63,521 bases of DNA from Cyanobacteria bacterium UBA791. Lineage in GTDB: Bacteria; Cyanobacteriota; Vampirovibrionia; Gastranaerophilales; Gastranaerophilaceae. Location: assembly GCA_002297005.1 (NCBI GenBank), contig DBIX01000032.1, positions 1 to 63,521 on the forward strand. The letters run 5' to 3'. The translations under genes and the position numbers were made by a program. Each line of letters opens with the position of its first letter. Within the stretch, counting starts at the first letter, position 1. The notes below the pieces were generated by a model, which was not told where the DNA came from, searched no databases, and saw only the letters and a program-made list of their open reading frames with translations. Positions 56,981-63,521 of this stretch are shown here, one piece after another.

Positions 56981-57199
56981 ATGATATTACGAACTTTAAT
57001 AAGAGTTATTTTAAATAACATTTTTGTAAACAACATAATAGCAAGAACTTTGGCGAATTGTGTAAAGTTTTATTACAATTTATACAAATTTTTGCCCCAA
57101 GACCTAAAGTTTAAAAAATCTATGCCGATAAATTATTCGGAGACGAAAAGAGATGTATTCTTTTTGAGTGTAACCGGAGATAAAGTAGACTACACATGA
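56981..57199 (+). CDS. Doubtful short basic protein overlapping a promoter
   Basis: A 72-codon frame starts M-I-L-R-T-L-I-R-V-I-L-N-N 9 nt after the Gly-rich gene and is basic and partly hydrophobic. The ribosome site is weak, and the best sigma-28 promoter of the window lies inside it (57105-57131). It may be a real small gene or simply a leader region. Confidence 0.3.
   Translation: MILRTLIRVILNNIFVNNIIARTLANCVKFYYNLYKFLPQDLKFKKSMPINYSETKRDVFFLSVTGDKVDYT
57105..57131 (+). promoter_or_regulatory. Consensus sigma-28 (FliA) promoter
   Basis: TAAAGTTT (57105-57112), exactly 11 nt, and GCCGATAA (57124-57131) match the published sigma-28 consensus at all 16 positions. Transcription would start near 57138 and run into the genes at 57297 and 57578. 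ACATGTTAA repeats lie between (57197-57218 and 57248). Confidence 0.85.
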
Positions 57200-57296
57200 T
57201 TAAGACATGTTAACTGAGGTTAAAAATCAAGCAATTATTAAGTTTGACATGTTTTTAATTATATAGAAGGTCTACTAAAGTGAAAAGGAATGAAAA

Positions 57297-57566
57297 ATGC
57301 TTGAAGCTTTACAAACTGACCTTAGAAGATTCAAAAACTTTTTGGGCTATGCGAAAAACTTTATTAACAAAACAAATTTTGCTCAAGCTATCTTCGGAGA
57401 CTTGATACAAGCAATAAAGGAAGCATTGACCGTAAAGAAAAAATTGAAGATGGCTCAATACAGATTGAATTATCACCGTCATCAATTGAACAGAATGGAA
57501 TCGTTGATAGCTGAAAATAATCAACACGCATTCTTAAAAGGAAAGAATCTTAACGAAACTAGATAA
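57297..57566 (+). CDS. Small basic helical protein in the sigma-28 transcript
   Basis: The 89 residues start M-L-E-A-L-Q-T-D-L-R-R-F-K-N-F and are almost entirely helical and Lys/Arg/Gln-rich. Heptad spacing is visible in the second half (MAQYRLNYHRHQLNRMESLIAE). It resembles small type III chaperones in size but is basic rather than acidic. AAAGGAA precedes the ATG; the next gene starts 11 nt later. Function unknown. Confidence 0.75.
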   Translation: MLEALQTDLRRFKNFLGYAKNFINKTNFAQAIFGDLIQAIKEALTVKKKLKMAQYRLNYHRHQLNRMESLIAENNQHAFLKGKNLNETR

Positions 57567-57577
57567 GGAAAACAAAA

Positions 57578-57898
57578 ATGGGCTTACTAACAGCAAATAT
57601 GAGAATGTGCTATTTGAACGCACAAAAATTGGATTTAGAATACAAAATTCAATTGGTTTCAAAAGCAAAAATGGATTTATCATCACAAACTTCTGAATTG
57701 ATTTCAGCAGGTACTGATTTAGATCCAAATAGTCCAGTTGTAAAACAAATGGAAGCTCGTAGAGAAAAGTTACAGATGTTGGAAAAGAAATTGGATCAGC
57801 AAATGTTGGCTTACCAATCAAAATTGGCTCTAGTAGAAACAGAGTTCAAGTCAGCACAAAAAATGTTTCAAAACAATGTAGGTTCTGTATCTTACTAA
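57578..57898 (+). CDS. Coiled-coil family protein, minimal form
   Basis: The 106 residues are only the two helical ends of the family, joined by S-A-G-T-D-L-D-P-N-S-P-V-V. The N-terminus is MGLLTANMRMCYLNAQKLD, then L-E-Y-K-I-Q-L-V-S-K-A-K; the C-terminus is L-A-L-V-E-T-E-F-K-S-A-Q-K-M-F-Q-N-N. The match to the long forms is weaker than among them but keeps M-G, the E-Y-x-x-Q pattern and the V-E-T-E segment. It lies in the sigma-28 transcript with 57297. A core without the central domain is expected if the helices are the assembly unit. Confidence 0.8.
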   Translation: MGLLTANMRMCYLNAQKLDLEYKIQLVSKAKMDLSSQTSELISAGTDLDPNSPVVKQMEARREKLQMLEKKLDQQMLAYQSKLALVETEFKSAQKMFQNNVGSVSY

Positions 57899-57908
57899 AA
57901 AGATTTAA

Positions 57909-57953
57909 ATTAACAAAAGGGGCGAAGCCGTTGGCTTCGCCCCTTTTGTTAAT
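57909..57953 (+). terminator. Intrinsic terminator
   Basis: AATTAACAAAAGGGGCGAAGCC (57909-57929) pairs with GGCTTCGCCCCTTTTGTTAATT; the core GGGCGAAGCC/GGCTTCGCCC is the same as at 9952-9978. Confidence 0.9.
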
Positions 57954-58174
57954 TTAATGGGAAAGAAAATTGATTAATTACCAATTTCTGAACCTAATCC
58001 AAATTCCCACCCTACGCATTTATTAGAAATAATATATTTGCTGTATAGAATAAAACTTCTAATATATATATAATATTTGTGTCGTACATTATAGATTTTT
58101 AATTTAAAGCAACAGGTGGACGCCATACATTTCTATTAACGACGGTACTGACGTCGGGATTGGAGGTGTTGCTT

Positions 58175-58285
58175 ATGACAACAGTTGAAACGCTAGCCGT
58201 CATATATTTTGTGATAGCACTTTTGTTTAATAAACAAAAACTAGCGTTCCGAATTGCAATCATAACGCTAGTTTTATTCCTATAA
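58175..58285 (+). CDS. Holin-like small toxic peptide, type I toxin, locus 2
   Basis: The 36-residue peptide starts M-T-T-V-E-T-L-A-V-I-Y-F-V-I-A-L and ends T-L-V-L-F-L. It shares L-A-V-I-Y-F-x-I-A-L and K-L-A-F with the peptide at 4980. GGAGGTG lies 6 nt before the ATG, a strong site. The opposite strand carries an antisense promoter and terminator in the same positions as in locus 1. The two loci are in opposite orientations, 53 kb apart. Confidence 0.78.
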   Translation: MTTVETLAVIYFVIALLFNKQKLAFRIAIITLVLFL

Positions 58286-58332
58286 AACATGTGGTGTTAA
58301 AATTTTAGCTTTCGCTAAAAGCCACTTGTTGT
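58232..58332 (-). ncRNA. Antisense RNA antitoxin (type I), locus 2
   Basis: The promoter TTGCAC (58367-58362), 17 nt, TATAAT (58344-58339) starts a minus-strand RNA near 58332. It runs over the toxin 3' region and ends at the hairpin AAAACTAGCGTT (58275-58264)/AACGCTAGTTTT (58248-58237) with a T-run. The 5' half folds into GTGG/CCAC around TTTTAGC-GAAA-GCTAAAA. The first 50 nt are nearly identical to the RNA of locus 1. Confidence 0.75.
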
Positions 58333-58338
58333 GTTTAT

Positions 58339-58367
58339 ATTATAACGTATTTTTTGATCTAGTGCAA
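58339..58367 (-). promoter_or_regulatory. Promoter of antisense RNA, toxin locus 2
   Basis: TTGCAC-N17-TATAAT on the minus strand. The last 10 nt of the spacer, AAAATACGT, and the start region match locus 1 exactly. Confidence 0.85.
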
Positions 58368-58395
58368 CCCTTTCAAATATTTGTGATACTCGTGC

Positions 58396-59421
58396 CTATA
58401 CTCGCTTGTGAAACCCATAATCTGTCGAAACGGTTCTGCCGATAGATTGGATTTTACCTGAAATACAACCTCTACAATGTGCTGGAGTATCGCCCACGCA
58501 AATTTTTCCTGGATAAATTTCGTATTTTCTTCTATAATCACCCTCTGTAACATTTGGCATTACAACGTTTGCACCTGATTGTAGTGCAATTAATCTGCCG
58601 TTTGGATTAAGCGTTTCCATCGCTGTTGTTGCAGGGATGTTTATTGTTGGTAAAAGTATTCTTGTTAAAGCCATGACCTTTAAGGCCATTTCAAAAGTTC
58701 CACCTTTTGTATCTTTCAGAGGTGTGTTTTGATTTGGAATAAATGGACCTATTCCTATCATATCTGCATCGATTTCTTTAAAGAAAAGAATGTCATTTGC
58801 TAAGGATTCTATTGTTTGCTCTGGAAGTCCAACAAGACAACCTGTACCAACTTCATAGTCCAAAGTTTTTAAATCTTTTAGGCATCTAACACGGTTTTCA
58901 AAACTCATGCTCGGATGCATTTTTTTGTATAATTCTTCGTCTGTTGTTTCAATTCTGATTAAATATCTATCAGCACCAGCTTCTTTAAAAGCTTTATATT
59001 CTTCAAAAGGTCGTTCACCTATGCTTAGAGTTATTGCTAAATCAAGTTTTTTAATATCTTGTAAAAGTTTTACCAGTCTTTCTACTGAGTAATATGAATC
59101 TTCACCTGATTGAAGAACTACTGTTTTGTAGCCATATTCTTTCGCTTTTCTGGCAAAATCATAAGCTTCTTCTATAGAAAGTCTATAGCGTTCAAGTTCA
59201 GGATTATCTTTTCTTAGTCCACAATATTTGCAATTACATTTGCAAATATTTGAAAACTCAATAAGTCCTCTCAAATGAACTTCATTTCCTACATATTTTT
59301 CTCTAACCTCGTCTGCTGTTTTAAAAAGAAAATCGTTTATGCTTTCGTCTGAAAGTATTTGTACGAGTTCATCTTTAGAAAGATTATGAGTAATTTTAGC
59401 TTTTGATAAGATTTTTTCCAT
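58396..59421 (-). CDS. hydE: [FeFe]-hydrogenase maturase HydE (radical SAM)
   Basis: HydE helps build the organometallic H-cluster of [FeFe]-hydrogenase. The 341 residues show L-R-G-L-I-E-F-S-N-I-C-K-C-N-C-K-Y-C-G-L-R (radical SAM C-x3-C-x2-C), V-V-L-Q-S-G-E-D, T-L-S-I-G-E-R, R-Y-L-I-R-I-E-T, M-I-G-I-G-P-F-I-P-N and N-I-P-A-T-T-A-M. These match HydE rather than biotin synthase or PylB. HydF, HydG and the hydrogenase itself are not in the window. It implies fermentative hydrogen metabolism. Confidence 0.94.
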   Translation of the reverse strand: MEKILSKAKITHNLSKDELVQILSDESINDFLFKTADEVREKYVGNEVHLRGLIEFSNICKCNCKYCGLRKDNPELERYRLSIEEAYDFARKAKEYGYKTVVLQSGEDSYYSVERLVKLLQDIKKLDLAITLSIGERPFEEYKAFKEAGADRYLIRIETTDEELYKKMHPSMSFENRVRCLKDLKTLDYEVGTGCLVGLPEQTIESLANDILFFKEIDADMIGIGPFIPNQNTPLKDTKGGTFEMALKVMALTRILLPTINIPATTAMETLNPNGRLIALQSGANVVMPNVTEGDYRRKYEIYPGKICVGDTPAHCRGCISGKIQSIGRTVSTDYGFHKRV

Positions 59422-59520
59422 AATTTAAACCAACAACATATTACCATAAAATTTTAAAATTGCTTTACAATTAATCTTTACTTGGTATAATTTGAGCAGT
59501 AGTACTAATAGGTGAGAGAT

Positions 59521-60816
59521 ATGAAGACACAAGTAGAAAAACAAGAAAAAAACATCGTAAAATTAAACATAGAAGTTCCAGCTCAAGAAGCAGTAGATGC
59601 TTATAATAGAGCTGTACAAAGAATTTCACAACACATCAACATTGCAGGTTTCAGAAGAGGTAAAGCTCCAAGACCAATCGTTGAACAAAATGTTGGTAAA
59701 GAAAGAATTAAATATGAAGCTTTGGAATCATTGTTACCAAAAGTTTTCCAAGAAGTTATTAAAGAAAATAATTATGACATCGTAACTCAACCAAGTGTTG
59801 ATTCTTACGAATTTAATATTGGCGAAGATTTAAAAATTTCTGCAACAATCGAATTAAGACCAGAAGTTAAATTAGGCGAATATAAAGGTATGACAGTAAA
59901 AGTTGAATCAGAAAAAGTTCCTGAAGATGCTTTTGAAAAAGCTTTAGATAACCTTAAAAAACAAGGTATCACAACAGAAATCGTTGTTGATAGACCAGCA
60001 GAAGAAACAGACTTTGTAACATTCGATTTTGATGGTTATGTAGACGGTGAACAAATTAAAAATGGTTCAGGCAAAAACTACACATTAGATATTGCAAATT
60101 CTAGCTTTATCCCAGGATTTGCTGAACAATTAGTTGGTCACTCAACTGGTGAAGAATTTGATATTGAGGTTAAATTCCCAGAAAATTATCATGAAGAAAA
60201 ATTAGCTGGTGCTCCTGCAACATTCAAAATTAAACTTCATGAAATCAAAAAGAAAATTGAACCTGAATTAAATGATGATTTTGCTAAAAAATTCAGCTCA
60301 TTTGATACTATGAAAGAATTAGAAGATGATATTAAAAAATACTTAGAAGAAGCAAAAGATAACAAAAATAAAGCAAAAGCTGATGAAGCTATCTTCGAAA
60401 AAGTAATGGAAAATACAGAATTAGAAATTCCTGAATCAATGATTGAAAGAGAATGTGAACACTTGCTTGCAGAATACAAACAAAAATTAGTAATGCAAGG
60501 TTTCACTTATGAACAAGCTCTTCAACAATACGGTGAAGATAGCATTATGGAACAATTAAAAGAAGATGCTGAAAAAAGAATTAAAAATTCTTTAATCATT
60601 GATAAAATTGCATCAGAAGAAAACTTAAATGTTGAAGCTAATGATATGGAATCAAAATTAGAAAGAATGCAAAATGCATATCAAATGGATAAACCAGCAT
60701 TAATGAAACAATTGGCTCAAAACCCTGGTTTCTTAAGCTCTTTATCACAACAAGTTATCAATGAAAAAGTTGCTAACTTCTTGGCTGATAACAACACAGT
60801 AGAATATGTAGACTAA
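59521..60816 (+). CDS. tig: Trigger factor
   Basis: The 431-residue ribosome-bound chaperone has the N-terminal ribosome-binding segment G-F-R-R-G-K-A-P-R, a peptidyl-prolyl isomerase domain (F-D-F-D-G-Y-V-D-G, S-F-I-P-G-F-A-E-Q-L-V-G) and a long helical C-terminal domain. The start is ATG at 59521; the frame could begin at a GTG three codons earlier. It heads the tig-clpP-clpX operon, a common order. Confidence 0.96.
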   Translation: MKTQVEKQEKNIVKLNIEVPAQEAVDAYNRAVQRISQHINIAGFRRGKAPRPIVEQNVGKERIKYEALESLLPKVFQEVIKENNYDIVTQPSVDSYEFNIGEDLKISATIELRPEVKLGEYKGMTVKVESEKVPEDAFEKALDNLKKQGITTEIVVDRPAEETDFVTFDFDGYVDGEQIKNGSGKNYTLDIANSSFIPGFAEQLVGHSTGEEFDIEVKFPENYHEEKLAGAPATFKIKLHEIKKKIEPELNDDFAKKFSSFDTMKELEDDIKKYLEEAKDNKNKAKADEAIFEKVMENTELEIPESMIERECEHLLAEYKQKLVMQGFTYEQALQQYGEDSIMEQLKEDAEKRIKNSLIIDKIASEENLNVEANDMESKLERMQNAYQMDKPALMKQLAQNPGFLSSLSQQVINEKVANFLADNNTVEYVD

Positions 60817-60850
60817 TTAAAATATAATATATATAGGAAAGGAAATAAAA

Positions 60851-61438
60851 ATGAGTTTTGTACCAGTAGTAATAGAACAGTCTAGCAGAGGCGAACGCTC
60901 TTTTGACATCTTTTCAAGATTGTTAAGAGAAAGAATTATCTTTTTAGGAACACCTATTGATGATATGGTAGCAAACTTAATCGTTGCTCAATTATTGTTA
61001 TTAGATTCAGAAAATCCTGAAAAAGATATTATGTTATACATCAACTCTCCAGGGGGATCTGTTACAGCTGGTTTTGCAATCTATGATACAATGCAACACA
61101 TTAGAGCAGATGTTTCTACAATTTGTTTAGGTCAAGCTGCATCTATGGGTGCATTCTTACTTTCAAGTGGTACAAAAGGTAAGAGATTAGCTTTACCTCA
61201 CTCAAGAGTTTTAATTCACCAACCTTTAGGTGGTGCTCAAGGTCAAGCTACTGATATTGAAATTCAAGCAGCTGAAATTATCAGAATTAAAAAATCATTA
61301 AACGAAATTTTAGCTTCTAATACAGGTCAATCATTAAAGAAAATCGAAAAAGATACAGACCGTGACTATATCATGACTCCTCAAGAAGCACTTGAATACG
61401 GTATGATTGACAAAGTTGTATCAAGAGATGCAGTTTAA
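60851..61438 (+). CDS. clpP: ATP-dependent Clp protease proteolytic subunit
   Basis: The 195-residue serine protease has the triad Ser in G-Q-A-A-S-M-G-A-F, His in R-V-L-I-H-Q-P and Asp in D-T-D-R-D-Y. S-P-G-G-S-V-T-A-G lines the substrate channel. AAAGGAAAT precedes the ATG. It forms the proteolytic barrel that works with ClpX encoded next. Confidence 0.98.
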   Translation: MSFVPVVIEQSSRGERSFDIFSRLLRERIIFLGTPIDDMVANLIVAQLLLLDSENPEKDIMLYINSPGGSVTAGFAIYDTMQHIRADVSTICLGQAASMGAFLLSSGTKGKRLALPHSRVLIHQPLGGAQGQATDIEIQAAEIIRIKKSLNEILASNTGQSLKKIEKDTDRDYIMTPQEALEYGMIDKVVSRDAV

Positions 61439-61474
61439 TTAATAAAAAAGGTAGATTGTAGGAGATAACTTAGC

Positions 61475-62782
61475 ATGCCTAAACATGATGACAGCAGATT
61501 AAAATGTTCATTTTGTGGTAAAACTCAAGACCAAGTAAAAAAACTTATTGCTGGTCCTGAAGTATATATCTGTGATGAATGTGTTGAACTTTGCAACGAA
61601 ATTTTGGATGAAGAAATTTTTGAGGGCAAAGAAAAAGAAAAAGCTGAAGAGGCAAAAAAAGCTGACGGCGAATTCAAAGACATTCCTAAACCACATGAAA
61701 TAAAAGCATATTTGGATGAACACATTGTTGGTCAAGACGATGCTAAGAAAGTCTTATCTGTTGCAGTTTACAACCACTACAAGAGATTGAAACACAATAA
61801 GGAAGTTGGTAAAACGGACGTTGAAATTCAAAAATCAAACGTTTTACTTGTAGGTCCTACAGGTAGTGGTAAAACTTTATTAGCACAGACTTTGGCAAAA
61901 CTTCTTGATGTTCCATTTGCAGTTGCAGATGCTACAACTCTTACAGAGGCAGGTTACGTTGGTGACGACGTTGAAAACATCTTGTTGAGATTGTACCAAG
62001 CAGCCGATTATGATGCTCAAAAAGCTGAAAAAGGTATTATTTACATTGATGAAATCGATAAGATTGCTAGAAAATCTGAAAATACTTCTATTACACGAGA
62101 TGTATCAGGTGAGGGCGTACAACAAGCATTATTAAAAATGATTGAGGGTACTGTTTCAAATGTTCCACCACAAGGCGGTAGAAAACATCCTCATCAAGAA
62201 TTTATTCAAATTGACACAAGCAATATCTTATTCATAGTTGGGGGTGCTTTTGTAGGCTTGGATAAAATTGTTGAAAGAAGAGCTGAAGAGGGTACTTCTG
62301 TTGGCTTTGGTGCAAAAGTTATGACTAAAGCTGACAAAGAGGCTGCAGCATCTAAGATGTTGAAGAAATTACAACCAGAAGATTTATTGAAATTCGGTTT
62401 AATTCCTGAATTTATTGGTCGTGTTCCTGTTTATGCGGTACTTGACCAATTAGATGAAAAAACTTTAAAAATGATTTTAACAGAACCAAAGAACGCTATT
62501 TTGAAACAATACAAATGCTTGTTAGCTATGGATGGTGTTGATTTAGAATACGATGACGATGCTATTGATTTGATTGCTAAAGAGGCTATCAAACGTAAAA
62601 CAGGTGCAAGAGCTTTGCGTTCCATTGTTGAAGAAATTATGCTTGATGTTATGTATGATGTTCCAACAAAGGGCGATGTTAAAAAATTCACTATAACAAA
62701 AGAGATGGTTGAAAACAGAAACAAAGCTGAATTAATTAAACTTCCTAAAAAGAATGCAAAAGCTAAAGAAGAAATTGCATAA
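61475..62782 (+). CDS. clpX: ATP-dependent Clp protease ATP-binding subunit ClpX
   Basis: The 435-residue AAA+ unfoldase has an N-terminal C4 zinc domain (C-S-F-C-G-K...C-D-E-C-V-E-L-C), Walker A G-P-T-G-S-G-K-T, Walker B I-I-Y-I-D-E-I-D-K-I, the pore loop G-Y-V-G and the ClpP-binding loop region I-G-R-V-P-V (family IGF-like). It lies 36 nt after clpP. Confidence 0.98.
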   Translation: MPKHDDSRLKCSFCGKTQDQVKKLIAGPEVYICDECVELCNEILDEEIFEGKEKEKAEEAKKADGEFKDIPKPHEIKAYLDEHIVGQDDAKKVLSVAVYNHYKRLKHNKEVGKTDVEIQKSNVLLVGPTGSGKTLLAQTLAKLLDVPFAVADATTLTEAGYVGDDVENILLRLYQAADYDAQKAEKGIIYIDEIDKIARKSENTSITRDVSGEGVQQALLKMIEGTVSNVPPQGGRKHPHQEFIQIDTSNILFIVGGAFVGLDKIVERRAEEGTSVGFGAKVMTKADKEAAASKMLKKLQPEDLLKFGLIPEFIGRVPVYAVLDQLDEKTLKMILTEPKNAILKQYKCLLAMDGVDLEYDDDAIDLIAKEAIKRKTGARALRSIVEEIMLDVMYDVPTKGDVKKFTITKEMVENRNKAELIKLPKKNAKAKEEIA

Positions 62783-63249
62783 TGAAAAGTAGCTTTGGCG
62801 ATAAATTAATAGGCATTTTTTTTATTGCTCTATTCTTTTTGCTGTTTTTTCAATTTATAAGTTCTAAAGAACTTGTCTGTTCAAAAAAATTGGGTGAATG
62901 TTATTTAAGAAAAGTATTTTATCAAGAACAAGTTCTTGATACTTTTGATATGGATTTAACACAAGGTGCATTCTGCAAATATAAATCAAATGTTGGACTA
63001 AAAGGTGTTTCATCTTCAACTTTTTACCTAAAAACAGAAAATCAAAAAGCTAAAATTTTTAAGACTGATTTTTGTAATAAAAAAGCAGAGTCTTTTAATA
63101 CGTATTTGAAAAATGATACAGAAGATTATAAAATGCGTGAATTTCGCATATTTAATATTTTGTTGTTAATCCTTTCACTTGTTGTATTTGTACCTATGGG
63201 TGTTGTTATGCTTAAGGGTAAAGTGGAAATAGATAAAACGATGTATTAA
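62782..63249 (+). CDS. Two-span membrane protein of unknown function
   Basis: The 155 residues have an N-terminal hydrophobic helix (about 9-26), an approximately 95-residue middle with four Cys (LVCSKKLGECYL, then AFCKY and DFCNKK), and a second helix (about 125-143). The loop is probably extracytoplasmic with two disulfides. Its ATG shares one base with the clpX stop (TAATG), so it is coupled to clpX. Family not recognised. Confidence 0.7.
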   Translation: MKSSFGDKLIGIFFIALFFLLFFQFISSKELVCSKKLGECYLRKVFYQEQVLDTFDMDLTQGAFCKYKSNVGLKGVSSSTFYLKTENQKAKIFKTDFCNKKAESFNTYLKNDTEDYKMREFRIFNILLLILSLVVFVPMGVVMLKGKVEIDKTMY

Positions 63250-63425
63250 CCCCCATCAGTCCATACGGACAGCTTCTCCCTTAAAAGGGCGAAGCGAGAT
63301 TTTATATTCCCTCGCCCATTTATGGGAGAGCGGATTGTTGCCAGAGAGCGAAGTACTTTTGCGAAGCAAAACACGTAGGCTAGTTTAACGGCAACAACCA
63401 AGCAGGGAAAGGGTGAGGGTTTTTA
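63250..63425. repeat. Intergenic repeat, family B (copy 3)
   Basis: It starts AACCCCCATCAGTCC, holds AGCTTCTCCC, CCCTCGCCC and GGGAGAG blocks, and ends GGGTGAGGGTTTTT, like 55800-55946. It ends the clpX transcript region. Confidence 0.65.
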
Positions 63426-63521
63426 GGAATTTTTGCGAAATTTTTAATTGTAAACAATTGTAAACATGAATTTAAAATGGCTGAAATCTAAGTACAATGC
63501 ACTATATGATATGATATGATA
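63426..63521. other. Right-edge intergenic sequence
   Basis: TTGTAAACAATTGTAAAC (63449-63466) is the same 18-mer found at 36702-36719. Near the edge ATATG is repeated in tandem (ATATGATATGATATGATA). No gene starts before the window ends. Confidence 0.4.

Larger units (their letters stand above)
58112..58332 (+). promoter_or_regulatory. 5'-3' panhandle of the toxin mRNA, locus 2
   Basis: The 5' segment GCAACAGGTGG-ACGCCAT (58109-58126) can pair with the 3' segments GTGGTGT (58291-58297) and CCACTTGTTGT (58322-58332). Every difference from locus 1 in the 5' segment is a change to G or U that keeps a G-U pair. A GACG/CGTC hairpin (58141-58155) lies just before the ribosome site, as in locus 1. 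Confidence 0.65.

Noticed and set aside
1..63521. CRISPR array, rRNA operon, replication origin or insertion sequence
   Set aside because: No regularly spaced direct repeats, no rRNA-like sequence, no DnaA-box cluster with dnaA or dnaN, and no transposase frame were seen.
1..63521. Recoded stop codons
   Set aside because: UGA, UAA and UAG all end genes at expected family lengths (for example TGA for lpd, TAA for fusA, TAG for the small recombinase).

Overview
This is about 63.5 kb of AT-rich bacterial chromosome using the standard code. The envelope genes (BamA-type Omp85, Skp/OmpH, a C-terminal-Phe outer-membrane barrel, MurJ, lipid-linked glycan glycosyltransferases) point to a diderm. HydE, Fe-S serine dehydratase and a D-lactate-dehydrogenase-like enzyme suggest an anaerobic fermenter. 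A repeated protein family starting MG-x-A-x-x-QAR, together with flagellar genes, resembles what I recall of gut Melainabacteria (Candidatus Gastranaerophilales, non-photosynthetic relatives of Cyanobacteria). That placement is inference; there is no rRNA here to test it.

Layout. 0-1.4 kb: fliE, cut by the left edge, and a divergent coiled-coil gene with a FliA (sigma-28)-like promoter. 1.4-12.5 kb: lipA-lpd-alr, a type I toxin/antisense-RNA locus, an MFS exporter, a PurH-like protein lacking catalytic residues, fusA, a small sigma-28-type gene, a low-complexity Gly/Asn protein and a CDF metal exporter. 12.6-22.3 kb: an M48 protease, a TSCPD protein, gshB, a D-LDH-like gene, a PurD-like gene, a hexapeptide acyltransferase, a WYL regulator, a CMD-cupin protein and sdaAA/sdaAB. 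22.4-28.4 kb: an accessory block with an Abi_2/HEPN-like gene, three glycan genes, an inactive-looking recombinase, a 26-bp inverted-repeat pair around about 157 bp, an intact small tyrosine recombinase and tRNA-Leu. 28.7-37.2 kb: exported and phage-head-like proteins, two small membrane proteins, then cysS, a SpoIID-like gene, murJ and tsaC. 37.3-43.4 kb (minus): bamA, skp, a soluble FlhA C-terminal-domain fusion and a MalQ-like gene. 43.5-51 kb: an ABC permease, a sensorless histidine kinase, hypotheticals, tRNA-Pro, an outer-membrane barrel and an acyl-CoA ligase. 51.6-57.9 kb: a cluster of four more coiled-coil family proteins plus a Gly-rich protein, with a consensus-perfect sigma-28 promoter inside. 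58-63.5 kb: a second toxin/antisense locus, hydE, tig-clpP-clpX and a membrane protein.

The main candidates for undescribed biology are these. (1) Two copies of a type I toxin-antitoxin system (36-aa holin-like peptides) whose toxin mRNA can fold 5' to 3', with the pairing kept by G-U changes between copies. (2) A FimB-like recombinase next to an invertible-looking element placed to control glycosyltransferases, with a catalytically degraded recombinase paralogue overlapping the first glycosyltransferase by ATGA. (3) A sigma-28-linked family of proteins with conserved N- and C-terminal helices and variable centres (flagellin-like layout), in a genome that also encodes an unanchored FlhA C-domain. 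(4) A recurrent leaderless-gene layout (TAnnnT, 6 nt, ATG) on six genes.

Two families of roughly 100-180-bp palindromic intergenic repeats and tRNA-derived debris fill several longer gaps.
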